Notes: generated from the sequence alone by a model not told the origin. Counted from the first letter of the stretch, positions 45,750-54,468 are shown. The stretch: DNA of 64,000 bases from Cuneatibacter sp. NSJ-177 (GCF_022867805.1 NZ_JALIFO010000002.1:62001-126000), one strand, 5' to 3'. Numbers and translations are program-made.

Positions 45750-46957
45750 GCGCCTTTCAGTAAAAGAAGGCAGCATTCCAAAGGCAGCACCGCTGACCAA
45801 ATCCAAATCAGAGACGCCCACGTCCCTACCCCGGCCGCAATCAGCAGCAGAACCAGAGGAACCAGATATTTCCTTGGATGATGCCACAGGTCGCTCTCGG
45901 TTTTCCAGCCGCGGATCGGGCGCATCCATTCCAAAAGAACGGTTAAAACCGCACTTTGCAGGTCAAACAGCGCCGCCGTCCAGATATCCATTCCGCCCAC
46001 GTTGCGGTAGATCAGCTGCCAGCTGCACAGGTATAAAAGATAGAGGAACCCGCTGACCATACAGAGAAACAGGCTGTAACGGCTGCAAAACCGGACGGTT
46101 TGTCCAGGCAGCATTCGGATCGACCGCTCCAGGTTTTGGTCGCTGGAAAGCAGGGTGCCGATGGGGGTATTGATGCTGAGAATAGCAAATCCAAACGGCA
46201 GCATCCTTATCCCTTCGAAGGACCCAAACAGCAGCGGCAAGAAGCAGGCGATGCCGCATAACCCCGCCGTGTTGGCCAGATAGCTCGGATTGGCCGAGAG
46301 ATACCGCGTCAGATAGACAAAGACGCTCCCCTTTCTTCCCTTATGCCGCGCCGGCCGTTTCACCTGGGAAGCCGGGTAAAAAGCGTAGGCGTCCGCGGGG
46401 CGCAGAGATAGCGCCGCGCCGAACCAGCTGAGCAGGGAAACGGCGATAACCGCCGGAGCCTGACGGACAAAAAAAATCACGAAGAAGATACCGGCTATCC
46501 AGACGGCAGGCAGCCCATAATTCTTTTTCTGAAACATTAAAGTGAATGCCGCAGCCAGGAAACAGGCGTTGACTCCGCAGACAAAAGCCGCGGCGATCTC
46601 AAAACCGCTCCACGCTTTGACGACAAAAAACAAAGTCCAGACAGGCAGCGTTTTCGTGAGAATTGTACCTCCCCCTAAAGCCAGGACATAGGAAAACACA
46701 AAGTCCCGGTTCTCAAAGGGAAGCAGAAACATCCCATTAAGAGTTTCCGCTTGGCGGCTCCCGTGAAGCATCTGCCACATGATGCACATGCTGAAACCAG
46801 TGGAAGCAAAGAAAAGGACGTACGGCGCAACCGGCAGTTTGATTTCCGCCGCATAGACTGCGACAAACAAAATCACGCACACTGACAGACTGTGCCTGAT
46901 ACTCTCGTATTTTGCCCCAAAGAGTTGTTTAGTGAAGGCATGCAGCATTTTTTTCAA
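45743..46957 (-). CDS. ABC-2 type exporter permease
   Basis: 404 residues with about 10-12 hydrophobic segments and no catalytic motif, typical of permeases paired with a separate ABC ATPase. The TTG at 46957 (reading MKKMLHAFTKQLFG) is preferred because GGGAGG lies 8 nt upstream; an ATG at 46948 is the alternative. It overlaps the ATPase gene by 29 bp. Together they probably export a peptide or lipid-like compound or give resistance to one; the upstream LytTR two-component genes suggest control by an external signal. Confidence 0.78.
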   Translation of the reverse strand: MKKMLHAFTKQLFGAKYESIRHSLSVCVILFVAVYAAEIKLPVAPYVLFFASTGFSMCIMWQMLHGSRQAETLNGMFLLPFENRDFVFSYVLALGGGTILTKTLPVWTLFFVVKAWSGFEIAAAFVCGVNACFLAAAFTLMFQKKNYGLPAVWIAGIFFVIFFVRQAPAVIAVSLLSWFGAALSLRPADAYAFYPASQVKRPARHKGRKGSVFVYLTRYLSANPSYLANTAGLCGIACFLPLLFGSFEGIRMLPFGFAILSINTPIGTLLSSDQNLERSIRMLPGQTVRFCSRYSLFLCMVSGFLYLLYLCSWQLIYRNVGGMDIWTAALFDLQSAVLTVLLEWMRPIRGWKTESDLWHHPRKYLVPLVLLLIAAGVGTWASLIWIWSAVLPLECCLLLLKGAV

Positions 46958-47651
46958 AGGAAAGCACCTCCCGGATGGTTCCGGCCGCAATTTCTTCGCC
47001 GGTAAAGGTCTGTCTGATCTTCCCCTGCTCCAGCACAAGGACCTGGTCCGAAGTCAGGCAGATGCTCTCTAAGATATGGGAAGAAAATAGAATCGTCCCA
47101 TGTTCTTTATAACTTCCCATCTGCCGGTACAAAAACTCCGTGCTTTGAAAATCCAGGCCATTGACGGGTTCATCCAGTAAAAGCAACTCCGGCTGAAGGG
47201 CAAACGCAGTAATCAAATCTGCTTTTTTCCGGTTCCCGGTGGACAGTTCTTTTAGAAGGACATCGGTGTACGCTTCAAAATGGAAGCCTTCGATCCACTC
47301 GGAAGCATCCGGCAAGGGAACGCCGTAGGATGCGGCCACATACGAAAGATACTCCCGAAAGGTGAAATACGGAAACGAGCGGCCTTCCGCAAACACGATA
47401 AAACGTTCTTTTTTAAAGGCTCTGTCGCGGAAAGAAAACGGACGCCCATGCCAGGCAGCGCCGCTCAGCCGGAAACCGTTCAAAAGACCGGCCACTGTTT
47501 TGATCAAAGTGGTTTTTCCGGCTCCGTTTAGCCCGATCAGCCCCACCACTTCCTTTTCCCTCAAATCCAGAGAAAGATCCGAAAGGACAGGCTGATCCGG
47601 CGCGTACCAAACACTGAGATTTTGGAGGGAGAGAAGGGTTGTGCCGTTCAT
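46929..47651 (-). CDS. ABC transporter ATP-binding protein (exporter type)
   Basis: 240 residues: Walker A GLNGAGKTT (about 39-47), signature LSTGNRKKADL (usual for bacitracin/lantibiotic-type ABC-2 ATPases, where the standard LSGGQ is altered), Walker B LLLLDEPVNGLD, and H-loop SSHIL. ATG with GGAGG 9 nt upstream. It follows the small membrane protein by 6 bp and overlaps the permease gene, so all three are in one operon. Confidence 0.88.
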   Translation of the reverse strand: MNGTTLLSLQNLSVWYAPDQPVLSDLSLDLREKEVVGLIGLNGAGKTTLIKTVAGLLNGFRLSGAAWHGRPFSFRDRAFKKERFIVFAEGRSFPYFTFREYLSYVAASYGVPLPDASEWIEGFHFEAYTDVLLKELSTGNRKKADLITAFALQPELLLLDEPVNGLDFQSTEFLYRQMGSYKEHGTILFSSHILESICLTSDQVLVLEQGKIRQTFTGEEIAAGTIREVLSFEKNAACLH

Positions 47652-47657
47652 GTGAAA

Positions 47658-47828
47658 TCACCTCCGATTGTCTTTATTTTTCTTCCAGAGCGAATAAGCG
47701 GAGAGTAAAAACACGCCTCCAAGAACAAGGTACATCAGCGCGAAGGGGATATTCGCGGTGAAGAAGCTGTAAATCATGCAGGCCAGAAAGACGATGCCGA
47801 GAATCAGGCGGAAATAAATGTGACGCAT
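47658..47828 (-). CDS. Small membrane protein (56 aa)
   Basis: Starts MRHIYFRLILGIVFLACMIY, then a second hydrophobic stretch (ALMYLVLGGVFLLSAYSLW) and a basic tail KKNKDNRR. Two membrane helices, both ends probably cytoplasmic. ATG at 47828 with AGGAGG 7 nt upstream. It sits between the sensor kinase and the ABC ATPase genes. Could be a transporter accessory subunit or an immunity-type protein; it has no leader or double-glycine site that would make it a signal peptide. Confidence 0.65.
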   Translation of the reverse strand: MRHIYFRLILGIVFLACMIYSFFTANIPFALMYLVLGGVFLLSAYSLWKKNKDNRR

Positions 47829-47979
47829 AATCAAACCTCCTATCCGAAGAACTTGTAATCGTTTCGATGAAGAAAGCATACACCAAAATCACAGGTTCTG
47901 CGGAAATGTCCGCAAACAGCAGGTTTTTGACCACGAAAACAAAGCGGACCCCAAATGGAGCCCGCCTGAGAGCAAAAGA

Positions 47980-49269
47980 CTAGATTCGTTTCACAGGATG
48001 AAAGGACAAAGTGGCGACGGACCGGAACACGCCGCCGGCGTAGTCCGTATCGACCGAGCCGTCATAGCGCTCCACGGCGGTGCGGACGCTTTTTAGTCCC
48101 CAGCCGTGCATGGCGGCATCCTCTTTGGAAGTCAAAAGCCGCCCTTCTTCTTGAACCGGCGCTTGCCCGCATCCATTTTCCACTTTGATGATGAGCATAT
48201 TATTAATGCGGCGGATGGTCAGGTTCAAAAAGCGCAGATGCTCCGGAGCCGTTCCGGCCGCTTCTACGGCATTGTCCAATAGATTTCCCAAAATCGTCGT
48301 CAGGTCAACGTTTCGGATGTTGGTGTTGCGGGGAAATTCGATATTTACCTTGGTCCTAACCTGCCTCTGCTCTGCTAGCGCCACTTTACTGCTGATCAGA
48401 TAATCCACGGCCCGGTCGCCGGTCCAGACGGTCTCTGCAATCTCCTTCATGGGCGTACGCAAATCCTCGCAGTATTGCAGGGCCGCTTCCACTTCCCCCT
48501 GCTTTAGCGTTTGATAGATCGCTTCTATATGGTTGTGCAGGTCGTGGTACAGTTTTGCATTGGCCGAGTAGGTCCGGCTCAATGTCTGAAAATCCCGTTC
48601 CAGGATTTCCGCCTGTTCTTCTTTCAGGCGCGCGATTTCCGCTTCCATATCTCTCTGCCGTCCCATACGGTAGAATAAAATCGCAAACAGCAGCAGCATC
48701 GACAGGATAACCCAGGCGCCGGTCCTATCGTCGCCGATGGGCAGGATGGTTTGTTCCGACAGGGTAACCGTGCCGAAGAGCCCCAGCATGGCAAGGATCG
48801 AAACGACCCGGAACGCTTGTGGATTTCCCGGATTCCAGCGTTTGGCAAACAGCACGGCGAGTACGGCCAGGAACAGACGCGTCAGCCAGACGCCGGCCAG
48901 GGATTCCGGCGCTCCTGCATCCAGAAACGCTGCGGTCCGGAACAAGATCCCGAAGGCAGCCGAAAATAGAAACTCCCACAGCGCTACGCCGACTTCATAG
49001 AAAAAGATCAAAAACAGGCAGATTCGCAGCCGTTCCCGCAGGGAATACCAGGAAACCGCGGCCACGAGAAGGATTTCTGCGGCGATCAAACCGGCCGCAG
49101 GCACATAAGCCGCGCCGAAAATCGTGACGGCAGCTTCCCCAAAAACGGCCAGAATCCATGCGTTCCGGGGCAGCGAAACATTCAGCAGCTTCGTCAAAAG
49201 AAACAGCCCAAAAAACAACCGCAATTCGTTGGTCAGCAGACCGGACAGGACTTGATACCATTCGCTCAT
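47980..49269 (-). CDS. Sensor histidine kinase, GHKL type (AgrC/LytS-like)
   Basis: 429 residues. About six membrane segments in the first ~215 residues, then a dimerisation helix with HDLHNHIEAIYQTL (His near residue 241), and a GHKL ATPase domain with NLLDNAVEAAG (N box) and GWGLKSVRTAVERYDG (G box). This layout is that of AgrC-like kinases which pair with LytTR regulators and often sense peptides. The ATG overlaps the stop of the regulator gene (ATGA). No peptide-precursor gene was found in the operon. Confidence 0.88.
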   Translation of the reverse strand: MSEWYQVLSGLLTNELRLFFGLFLLTKLLNVSLPRNAWILAVFGEAAVTIFGAAYVPAAGLIAAEILLVAAVSWYSLRERLRICLFLIFFYEVGVALWEFLFSAAFGILFRTAAFLDAGAPESLAGVWLTRLFLAVLAVLFAKRWNPGNPQAFRVVSILAMLGLFGTVTLSEQTILPIGDDRTGAWVILSMLLLFAILFYRMGRQRDMEAEIARLKEEQAEILERDFQTLSRTYSANAKLYHDLHNHIEAIYQTLKQGEVEAALQYCEDLRTPMKEIAETVWTGDRAVDYLISSKVALAEQRQVRTKVNIEFPRNTNIRNVDLTTILGNLLDNAVEAAGTAPEHLRFLNLTIRRINNMLIIKVENGCGQAPVQEEGRLLTSKEDAAMHGWGLKSVRTAVERYDGSVDTDYAGGVFRSVATLSFHPVKRI

Positions 49270-49985
49270 ATGTGCGCCCCCCAGAACCGGTTGATCTGCT
49301 GTTTGACTTCGGACAGATGGGAACGGCTGATCGGAAGCCGCTCCCCATTTTTTAAAACCGCCGTCCCGCCGCTGATCTTCATGACCTGAATGATATTGAC
49401 AATATACCCGCGGTCAATAAAGAGAAATTCCGGAGCATTCAATTCCTCGTAGACTTGCTGCAGGCTCTTTCTGACCTTCGAGGTTCCGGCGCGGGAGATA
49501 ATGCTGGCGTTCTTCCCGTCCCGCTCGATATAGTAGATATCCTTGAAGGGAATCTTCTCCATACGGCTGCTGGTCTGAATGGTATATTCCTGCCCGGCCT
49601 CCAGCTCGATCCATTTTGCGGCGTCCGTCACTGCGGCGGCCAGCTTCTGATCCAAATTGTTTTTGGGGACATAGCGGAAGACCGACAGCTCGTAGGCGTC
49701 TATGGCATATTCGATGTGCGAAGTCACAAAGATGATTTTGACGTTTGGCAAAAATGCCCGGATCTTCTCCGGAATCTCCATTCCGCTGATCCCCGGCATC
49801 TCGATATCCAGCAAGATCAGATCATAGAAAAAATGATCATCCGCAATATCATCGATCAGATTGCTGCTCCTGGTATAGGCAGTGATTTCGTAACCGATTC
49901 CGCACTGCTGTAAGCTGCGTTTCACAACTTCCTCATCCAGGGCGATGGCCTTTTCCTCATCGTCACAGATTGCAATTTTGATCAC
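49266..49985 (-). CDS. LytTR-family response regulator
   Basis: 239 residues. Receiver domain with IAICDDEEKA and phosphoacceptor Asp in LILLDIEMPGISG (about residue 57), then a LytTR DNA-binding domain (about 140-238: EYTIQTSSRMEKIPFKDIYYIE ... FLFIDRGYIVNI ... LPISRSHLSEVKQQ). The GTG at 49985 with GGGAGG is chosen since receivers begin at the first beta-strand; an in-frame TTG at 50045 also has GGGAGG and would add 20 residues. Partner of the GHKL kinase; likely controls the downstream ABC genes. Confidence 0.88.
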   Translation of the reverse strand: MIKIAICDDEEKAIALDEEVVKRSLQQCGIGYEITAYTRSSNLIDDIADDHFFYDLILLDIEMPGISGMEIPEKIRAFLPNVKIIFVTSHIEYAIDAYELSVFRYVPKNNLDQKLAAAVTDAAKWIELEAGQEYTIQTSSRMEKIPFKDIYYIERDGKNASIISRAGTSKVRKSLQQVYEELNAPEFLFIDRGYIVNIIQVMKISGGTAVLKNGERLPISRSHLSEVKQQINRFWGAHI

Positions 49986-50163
49986 AGCCGTCACCTCCCT
50001 TCTCTCTGTCCACTTAAAATATTTGATTAATCCCTGATCAGCCAAGGGCTCACCTCCCTGCCGGCTGTCCTGATCTGATCTCTTTTTCCAACGACCGCTT
50101 TCATTTTCGTTTTTCCGCGGAAAATCTCCCTTTCACCTGTCGAAACAACACGATGACATTTTC

Positions 50164-50193
50164 TTGCTTTCTCTCTTCCTTTTGTCATATAAT
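50164..50193 (+). promoter_or_regulatory. Promoter of the MerR-like gene
   Basis: TTGCTT (50164-50169), 18-bp spacer, TATAAT (50188-50193), leader about 58 nt. Confidence 0.55.
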
Positions 50194-50257
50194 GAAGGAG
50201 GCGGAGGCCTGTCCTCCCCCATCAGCAATAGGTCACAGGAACCGGAAAGGGGACAAG

Positions 50258-50839
50258 ATGGAAGAACAACGCTATCTGATATCCGAGGCCTCCAAAATCA
50301 CAGGCACAGAGGCACATGTTTTACGGTACTGGGAAGATGAGCTGGCATTAAAAATACCAAGGAACGAATTAGGACATCGCTATTATACGGAGGAGCACAT
50401 CCGGTTATTCCAGGAAATTCAGGAGCTGAAAAATAAAGGCTACCAGCTTCGGGTCATCAAAGACCTGTTAGGCGGCGATAAGATCCTGCCCGACACCAAG
50501 GAGCTTGCGCTCCCCTCCGAGGAGGACGTCCAACAGATCCAAGCCGCGAAGATGGAGCAGTTCCAGAATATCATGACCAACATCATGGCCGAGGCCCTGG
50601 CCAGAAACAATGACACTCTCAGCAAAGAGGTCAGCAATCAGGTCGGGGACAAGCTGGTCAAGGAGATGAATTATGTGCTCCGGGAGCGGGAAGAGCAGGA
50701 GGAGGAACGCTTTAAGCGCCTCGACGAATCTCTTCGCGCCATGCAGCAAAAAAACAAAGTGCGCGCCGAAGCGGCGGCGGCCAAAGCACCCGTTGTCAAG
50801 CTGAAAAAGAAACGCTTTCCCTTTCGAAAGCAAAAGTAA
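50258..50839 (+). CDS. MerR-family HTH protein with coiled coil
   Basis: 193 residues. MerR-type winged helix: YLISEASKITGTEAHVLRYW, with RYYTEEHIRLFQEIQELKNKGYQLRVIKDLL (residues 6-72). The rest is a long charged helix (about 85-170) and a strongly basic tail KLKKKRFPFRKQK. No cysteines for metal sensing and no effector domain, so it is not a classic MerR activator; RacA-like or nucleoid-associated roles are possible. ATG at 50258 with GAAAGGGG; longer frames include the promoter. Confidence 0.8.
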   Translation: MEEQRYLISEASKITGTEAHVLRYWEDELALKIPRNELGHRYYTEEHIRLFQEIQELKNKGYQLRVIKDLLGGDKILPDTKELALPSEEDVQQIQAAKMEQFQNIMTNIMAEALARNNDTLSKEVSNQVGDKLVKEMNYVLREREEQEEERFKRLDESLRAMQQKNKVRAEAAAAKAPVVKLKKKRFPFRKQK

Positions 50840-50846
50840 AAGGAAT

Positions 50847-50876
50847 CGCTGTGCAGGCTCTTGCGCAGCGTTTTCC
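50847..50876 (+). terminator. Terminator of the MerR-like gene
   Basis: Stem CGCTGTGC/GCGCAGCG (one G-T pair) with an 8-nt loop followed by TTTTCC, 8 bp after the stop. Confidence 0.65.
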
Positions 50877-50919
50877 TACTTTATAGGGGATTTTTCCGGA
50901 ATTTCCCATCAAACAAAAA

Positions 50920-50966
50920 AACTGTCTCACAGCGATGCCAAATCACTCATGCGACAGTCTTTTTAT
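50920..50966 (-). terminator. Terminator of the ferredoxin gene
   Basis: Minus strand ACTGTC ... GACAGTTTTTTT with a structured loop of about 26 nt; the plus strand also ends in CTTTTTAT, so it may work both ways. Confidence 0.5.
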
Positions 50967-51066
50967 GATCATTTTTCCATGTATTGACCGGTATTTTGTT
51001 CCCATTCGTCCGCTTCAAAAATCCCCGGACCGGGAACAACCGGCATTCACGGCGTCAGCTGAATCA

Positions 51067-51237
51067 TCAGCCCTCGGAAATCGCGCCGTTCGGGCAGGTA
51101 GCTGCACAGGTACCGCAGTCGATGCAGGTGTCCGCGTCAATTACATATTTGTCATCGCCCTCGGAAATTGCGTTAACCGGACATTCTGCTTCGCAGGCGC
51201 CGCAGCTTACACACTCGTCAGAAATCACGTATGCCAT
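51067..51237 (-). CDS. 2[4Fe-4S] ferredoxin
   Basis: 56 residues. Begins MAYVISDECVSCGACEAECP and has a second cluster motif CIDCGTCAATCP, so there are two CxxCxxCxxxCP sets binding two [4Fe-4S] clusters, as in clostridial ferredoxin. Low-potential electron carrier of the cytoplasm for hydrogenase, PFOR or similar. ATG with AGGAGG 8 nt upstream. It is short enough to be missed by simple gene length cutoffs. Monocistronic, with its own promoter and terminator. Confidence 0.95.
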   Translation of the reverse strand: MAYVISDECVSCGACEAECPVNAISEGDDKYVIDADTCIDCGTCAATCPNGAISEG

Positions 51238-51270
51238 AACTATATCCTCCTAAAAGATTGATTTTAGGAT

Positions 51271-51299
51271 ATTGTAATACAAGCTCCTTCAGAATTCAA
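51271..51299 (-). promoter_or_regulatory. Promoter of the ferredoxin gene
   Basis: Minus strand TTGAAT (51299-51294), 17-bp spacer, TACAAT (51276-51271). In the short leader CCTAAAA/TTTTAGG forms a hairpin that reaches the ribosome site. Confidence 0.6.
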
Positions 51300-51468
51300 G
51301 TGAAAGTTTCATTTTCTGATAAAATTTTGTTTTTCCCCTGGGACGCCGATCCAAAGCGGGAAAAAACCGGAAACAAGCTTCCAAAATTTCTCTGAATAAG
51401 ACTTTGGTTTTTCCATAAACTATCCCCGATAAGCCGGCTTTCCGGCTTCGCTTTTCACTGGACAATCC

Positions 51469-51497
51469 TCCTGCTCTATGCTATACTGATACCGGAG
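51469..51497 (+). promoter_or_regulatory. Promoter of the DUF1858 gene
   Basis: TGGACA (51469-51474), 17-bp spacer, TATACT (51492-51497), leader about 55 nt. A small hairpin AAGCCGG/CCGGCTT (51431-51448) lies upstream. The remaining part of the 51238-51558 gap shows nothing else. Confidence 0.55.
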
Positions 51498-51558
51498 CCG
51501 GAAGGCTTATGTACAGCGGAAATCCCGCCGAGACAAGGAAAAAAGGAGGAACTAATCC

Positions 51559-51774
51559 ATGGCTTTAACCATTAATAAAGATATGCTGATCGGTGAAATT
51601 CTTCAAAAGGATATCAGCATCGCTCCGATCCTGATGGCAGCCGGAATGCACTGCATCGGCTGCCCCTCCTCTCAGGGCGAATCCCTGGAAGAGGCCTGCA
51701 TGGTACACGGAATGGACTGCGACCAGCTGGTAAACACGGTCAACGAGTACCTGGCCAATAAAGAGAACGCATAA
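51559..51774 (+). CDS. DUF1858-domain protein
   Basis: 71 residues: [18 protein letters not shown] at the start, [18 protein letters not shown] in the middle. The C-x2-C pair and the helix arrangement match DUF1858, small proteins often linked to hybrid-cluster or iron-sulfur and nitrosative-stress proteins. Function is not established. It stands alone between a ferredoxin (divergent) and an asparaginase gene. ATG with AAAGGAGG. Confidence 0.88.
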   Translation: MALTINKDMLIGEILQKDISIAPILMAAGMHCIGCPSSQGESLEEACMVHGMDCDQLVNTVNEYLANKENA

Positions 51775-51818
51775 ATAGGGTGCTGGATTCCATTTCCGGT
51801 CCTAATGCCGAAACGAGT

Positions 51819-51849
51819 CAAAAGGGAGCGTGGATGCGCTCCCTTTTCT
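51819..51849 (+). terminator. Terminator after the DUF1858 gene
   Basis: Perfect 10-bp stem AAAGGGAGCG/CGCTCCCTTT with a 6-nt loop followed by TCTTTT. It separates the gene from the asparaginase gene. Confidence 0.8.
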
Positions 51850-51931
51850 TTTCCCGATTTGCTGCGTAATCACGCCAAAACCGAAGCAGGTATGCTCCGG
51901 TTTCCCATCATCCCGAAAGGAGAATCATCCC

Positions 51932-52918
51932 GTGGACCATTCCCACCACATTCATCTTCTGGCCACCGGCGGCACCATCGCCGGAAAAGGAAAGGCAGGA
52001 AAGACCAGCGGCTATGAAGCCGGGAGCCTGCCTCCGGACAGCTTGCTTGAGACGCTGCCGCCCCTTCCCTCTTCCATTCATCTGACCGTGGAGCAGATTT
52101 GCAGCATCGACAGCAATGAGGTCGACGATCAGCTCTGGCTGACCCTGGTCCGGAGAATCAACGAACTGTCCCAAACGGATATCGACGGCTTCGTCATCAC
52201 CCATGGCACCGATACTATGGATGAAACCGCCTATTTCCTGAACTTGACGGTGAAGACGGAAAAACCGGTGATCCTGACCGGAGCCATGCGACCTTCCACC
52301 GCAGCCAGCGCCGACGGACCGCTGAACCTGTACCAGGCCATCCACCTGGCCGACAAGCCGGAAGCTTCCGGCAAAGGAGTGCTGGTTTGCTTCTGCGACA
52401 GCATCTATTCCGGCCGGGACGTACAGAAGATCAACACCTACAAGACCGATGCGTTCAACGAACAGGACCTTTCCTGCCTCGGCTACATGCGCGATGAGGA
52501 ATGCTATTTTATGAATGAAAGCCTGGCGATCCATACCACGGCCAGCTGCTTTGACGTCAGCCGGCTGGACCGTCTGCCGCGGGTGGATATTCTTTTTTTC
52601 TATGCCGGAGCCCCGGCCGACGCGCTGGACTATCATGCCTCCAAGGCCCAGGGACTTGTGATCGCCGGGACAGGCAGCGGAAACTACAGTCCGGAATGGA
52701 AGAACAAGATCAGCGAACTGGCCGCCCGCCGGATCCCCGTGGTGCGGGCTTCCCGGATCGGCCACGGGATCGTCAGCCGGGATATTCATTTTGAAGGCTC
52801 TGAGAACTGTTTCCCGGCCTATACGCTGCCGCCCCAGAAAGCGCGCATCCTGCTCTCCCTGGCTCTGACGGTGACGGATTCCTATGAGGAGATGGAAAAA
52901 CTGTTCCGGACCTACTAA
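51932..52918 (+). CDS. Asparaginase (bacterial type, L-asparaginase family)
   Basis: 328 residues. Both active-site triads are visible: T12 and T15 in LLATGGTIAGKG, and T/D in FVITHGTDTMDETAY (about 90-95), with the lysine in VILTGAMRPSTAASADGP. Hydrolyses L-asparagine (perhaps glutamine) to aspartate and ammonia. No signal peptide at the chosen start, a GTG at 51932 with AAAGGAG; a longer frame covers the preceding terminator. It lies next to the amide/peptide hydrolase cluster, convergent to its regulator, which might or might not be meaningful. Confidence 0.92.
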   Translation: MDHSHHIHLLATGGTIAGKGKAGKTSGYEAGSLPPDSLLETLPPLPSSIHLTVEQICSIDSNEVDDQLWLTLVRRINELSQTDIDGFVITHGTDTMDETAYFLNLTVKTEKPVILTGAMRPSTAASADGPLNLYQAIHLADKPEASGKGVLVCFCDSIYSGRDVQKINTYKTDAFNEQDLSCLGYMRDEECYFMNESLAIHTTASCFDVSRLDRLPRVDILFFYAGAPADALDYHASKAQGLVIAGTGSGNYSPEWKNKISELAARRIPVVRASRIGHGIVSRDIHFEGSENCFPAYTLPPQKARILLSLALTVTDSYEEMEKLFRTY

Positions 52919-52979
52919 AAAGAATTTCGCTCTGCGAAATTTATGCGCCGCAAATGTGCCACATCCTGTGGTAGAAAAG

Positions 52980-53016
52980 AGCTGCCGTAAAATTATGAGA
53001 TTTTACGGCAGCTTTT
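52980..53016. terminator. Bidirectional terminator between asparaginase and regulator
   Basis: Perfect 13-bp arms AGCTGCCGTAAAA/TTTTACGGCAGCT around an 8-nt loop, followed by TTTCTATTTTT on the plus strand. A second small repeat AATTTCGC/GCGAAATT lies at 52923-52941. Confidence 0.85.
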
Positions 53017-54351
53017 CTATTTTTCTTCCATACAAATCCGGTAAATATTCACCGGCCGTCCCTTCAGCCCAAGGCGTTTCTGCCCTACGATCTGCGCGGC
53101 CCCGCCTTCCTCCAGGTGGGATAAAATTTTATTGGCCGTGCGCAGGGAGACACCCAGCCGGTTGGTCAGGATTTCCGAGGTCAGTTCCTCATTGCCGCTG
53201 CTGCGGGAAAATTCCAGGATCTTCAAAACATTTTCCGAAGACAGGCGGCAGCGGGATGCTACCTTTTCCACGAAGTCCGAGGAGACCGCCTCCGTCTGAC
53301 CGTCCCCTTTCCGGACCCGGTGGTTGGCCAGGAGAATAATATTGTTTTGATTGTTGATCAGATAACTTTGAAAAACCCCCTCCGAAGCCCGGCGCGCCGA
53401 CAGAGCCGCCGCCTCATAGGCATTTTCTCTGGCCTGCTGGAGGCTGATGCCGATCCCATAACCCACGCCGCCTTTAAAACGCAGCTCCTGGCGCAGATAT
53501 TCGTACAGGGGGCTTCTCGTGAAATTCTCCGTCATCTGCTGCACGGTTTGAGCGTCTGTATAAATCTCAAAATCCGTCTGAACCGGCTTCAAAATCAGGT
53601 TATATCCGGTCTTCTGGCTGAAATTGTATATGGCCTGCTGGAATTTCAAACTTCTCTCTTCCCCACGGGCCCCAGCCTCCTCGGAACGCATATCAAAATA
53701 GATCAGAGCGGTCAGACCGTTTTTCATGGTCTGAAGTTCCAGCCCTTTTCTCAGCAGGTCAATCTTATAGAGGATTTCGTTCCGGGTCGGCTCAATGAAA
53801 TGGTAGGGTACCCCCCGCTCCTCAAACATCCGGATCGCAACTACCGAACGGGTCACGAAAAAACGGATCCTCCCCTCCTCAATGGCTCTGCGGTGACGGG
53901 TCACCATCTCCTGCTCGTAAGTGATGGTCTGATCCTCCGTAAAATTCCGCACCATCACCACCTCGTCCGTCATCATCTGCTCTAAACGATTGTGGAGTAC
54001 GATTTCCCTCAGATCATCCTGCTCTCCCATCAAATCCAGGCGGATGCTGCCCAGATCCAACCCCGGACTCAAGACGCTTTTTTCCAGCAGATAGCGGTAA
54101 TAGCTCTCCACCGTCGTGTTGAAATATTCCTGCGGCACATCCCGGCGCGGGGACAGCAGAGATATAAACCGGTCAGAAAATACGCCGGAGCTCAAAAAAC
54201 CGTCGTATTCCTTTTCCGTAGCCAAAAAAGCTTCCTTTAAGTCCATCAAGGAATCGACATAGTAATAATCAACCCGCAGGCCCGGAAATTGTTCCTTTAC
54301 GATCTTCCCCTCCGTCTGCAGACGGCTGTAAAATGCAACCTTGTATTCCAT
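53017..54351 (-). CDS. Transcriptional regulator with degenerate GGDEF-like region and C-terminal winged helix
   Basis: 444 residues. The N-terminal ~200 residues begin MEYKVAFYSRLQTEGKIVKE and resemble sensory modules of the PrpR-N type. The middle (about 215-340) ends in GGVGYGIGISLQQARENAYE, then AAALSARRASEG, similar to the degenerate GGDEF region of PucR/CdaR-like regulators. The last ~75 residues form a winged HTH (SSENVLKILEFSRSSGNEEL, TSEILTNRLGVSLRTANKIL). I do not recognise a named family. Placement directly after the hydrolase-ABC operon suggests it controls that operon. Confidence 0.68.
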   Translation of the reverse strand: MEYKVAFYSRLQTEGKIVKEQFPGLRVDYYYVDSLMDLKEAFLATEKEYDGFLSSGVFSDRFISLLSPRRDVPQEYFNTTVESYYRYLLEKSVLSPGLDLGSIRLDLMGEQDDLREIVLHNRLEQMMTDEVVMVRNFTEDQTITYEQEMVTRHRRAIEEGRIRFFVTRSVVAIRMFEERGVPYHFIEPTRNEILYKIDLLRKGLELQTMKNGLTALIYFDMRSEEAGARGEERSLKFQQAIYNFSQKTGYNLILKPVQTDFEIYTDAQTVQQMTENFTRSPLYEYLRQELRFKGGVGYGIGISLQQARENAYEAAALSARRASEGVFQSYLINNQNNIILLANHRVRKGDGQTEAVSSDFVEKVASRCRLSSENVLKILEFSRSSGNEELTSEILTNRLGVSLRTANKILSHLEEGGAAQIVGQKRLGLKGRPVNIYRICMEEK

Positions 54352-54468
54352 AAACCTTCTCTCTCATCCCCCGCTGTCTTTCCTCGCGTTTCCAGCAACT
54401 ATTAAAACTTTACCACAATCTGGACCGAAGTTCAATCTCTGTCGCTTTCCATCCGCCAAACAAAAAGA

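Noticed and set aside
51300-51430. Possible riboswitch in the gap between ferredoxin and DUF1858 genes
   Set aside because: Lies upstream of the predicted promoter, with only weak stems and no conserved aptamer sequence that I recognise.
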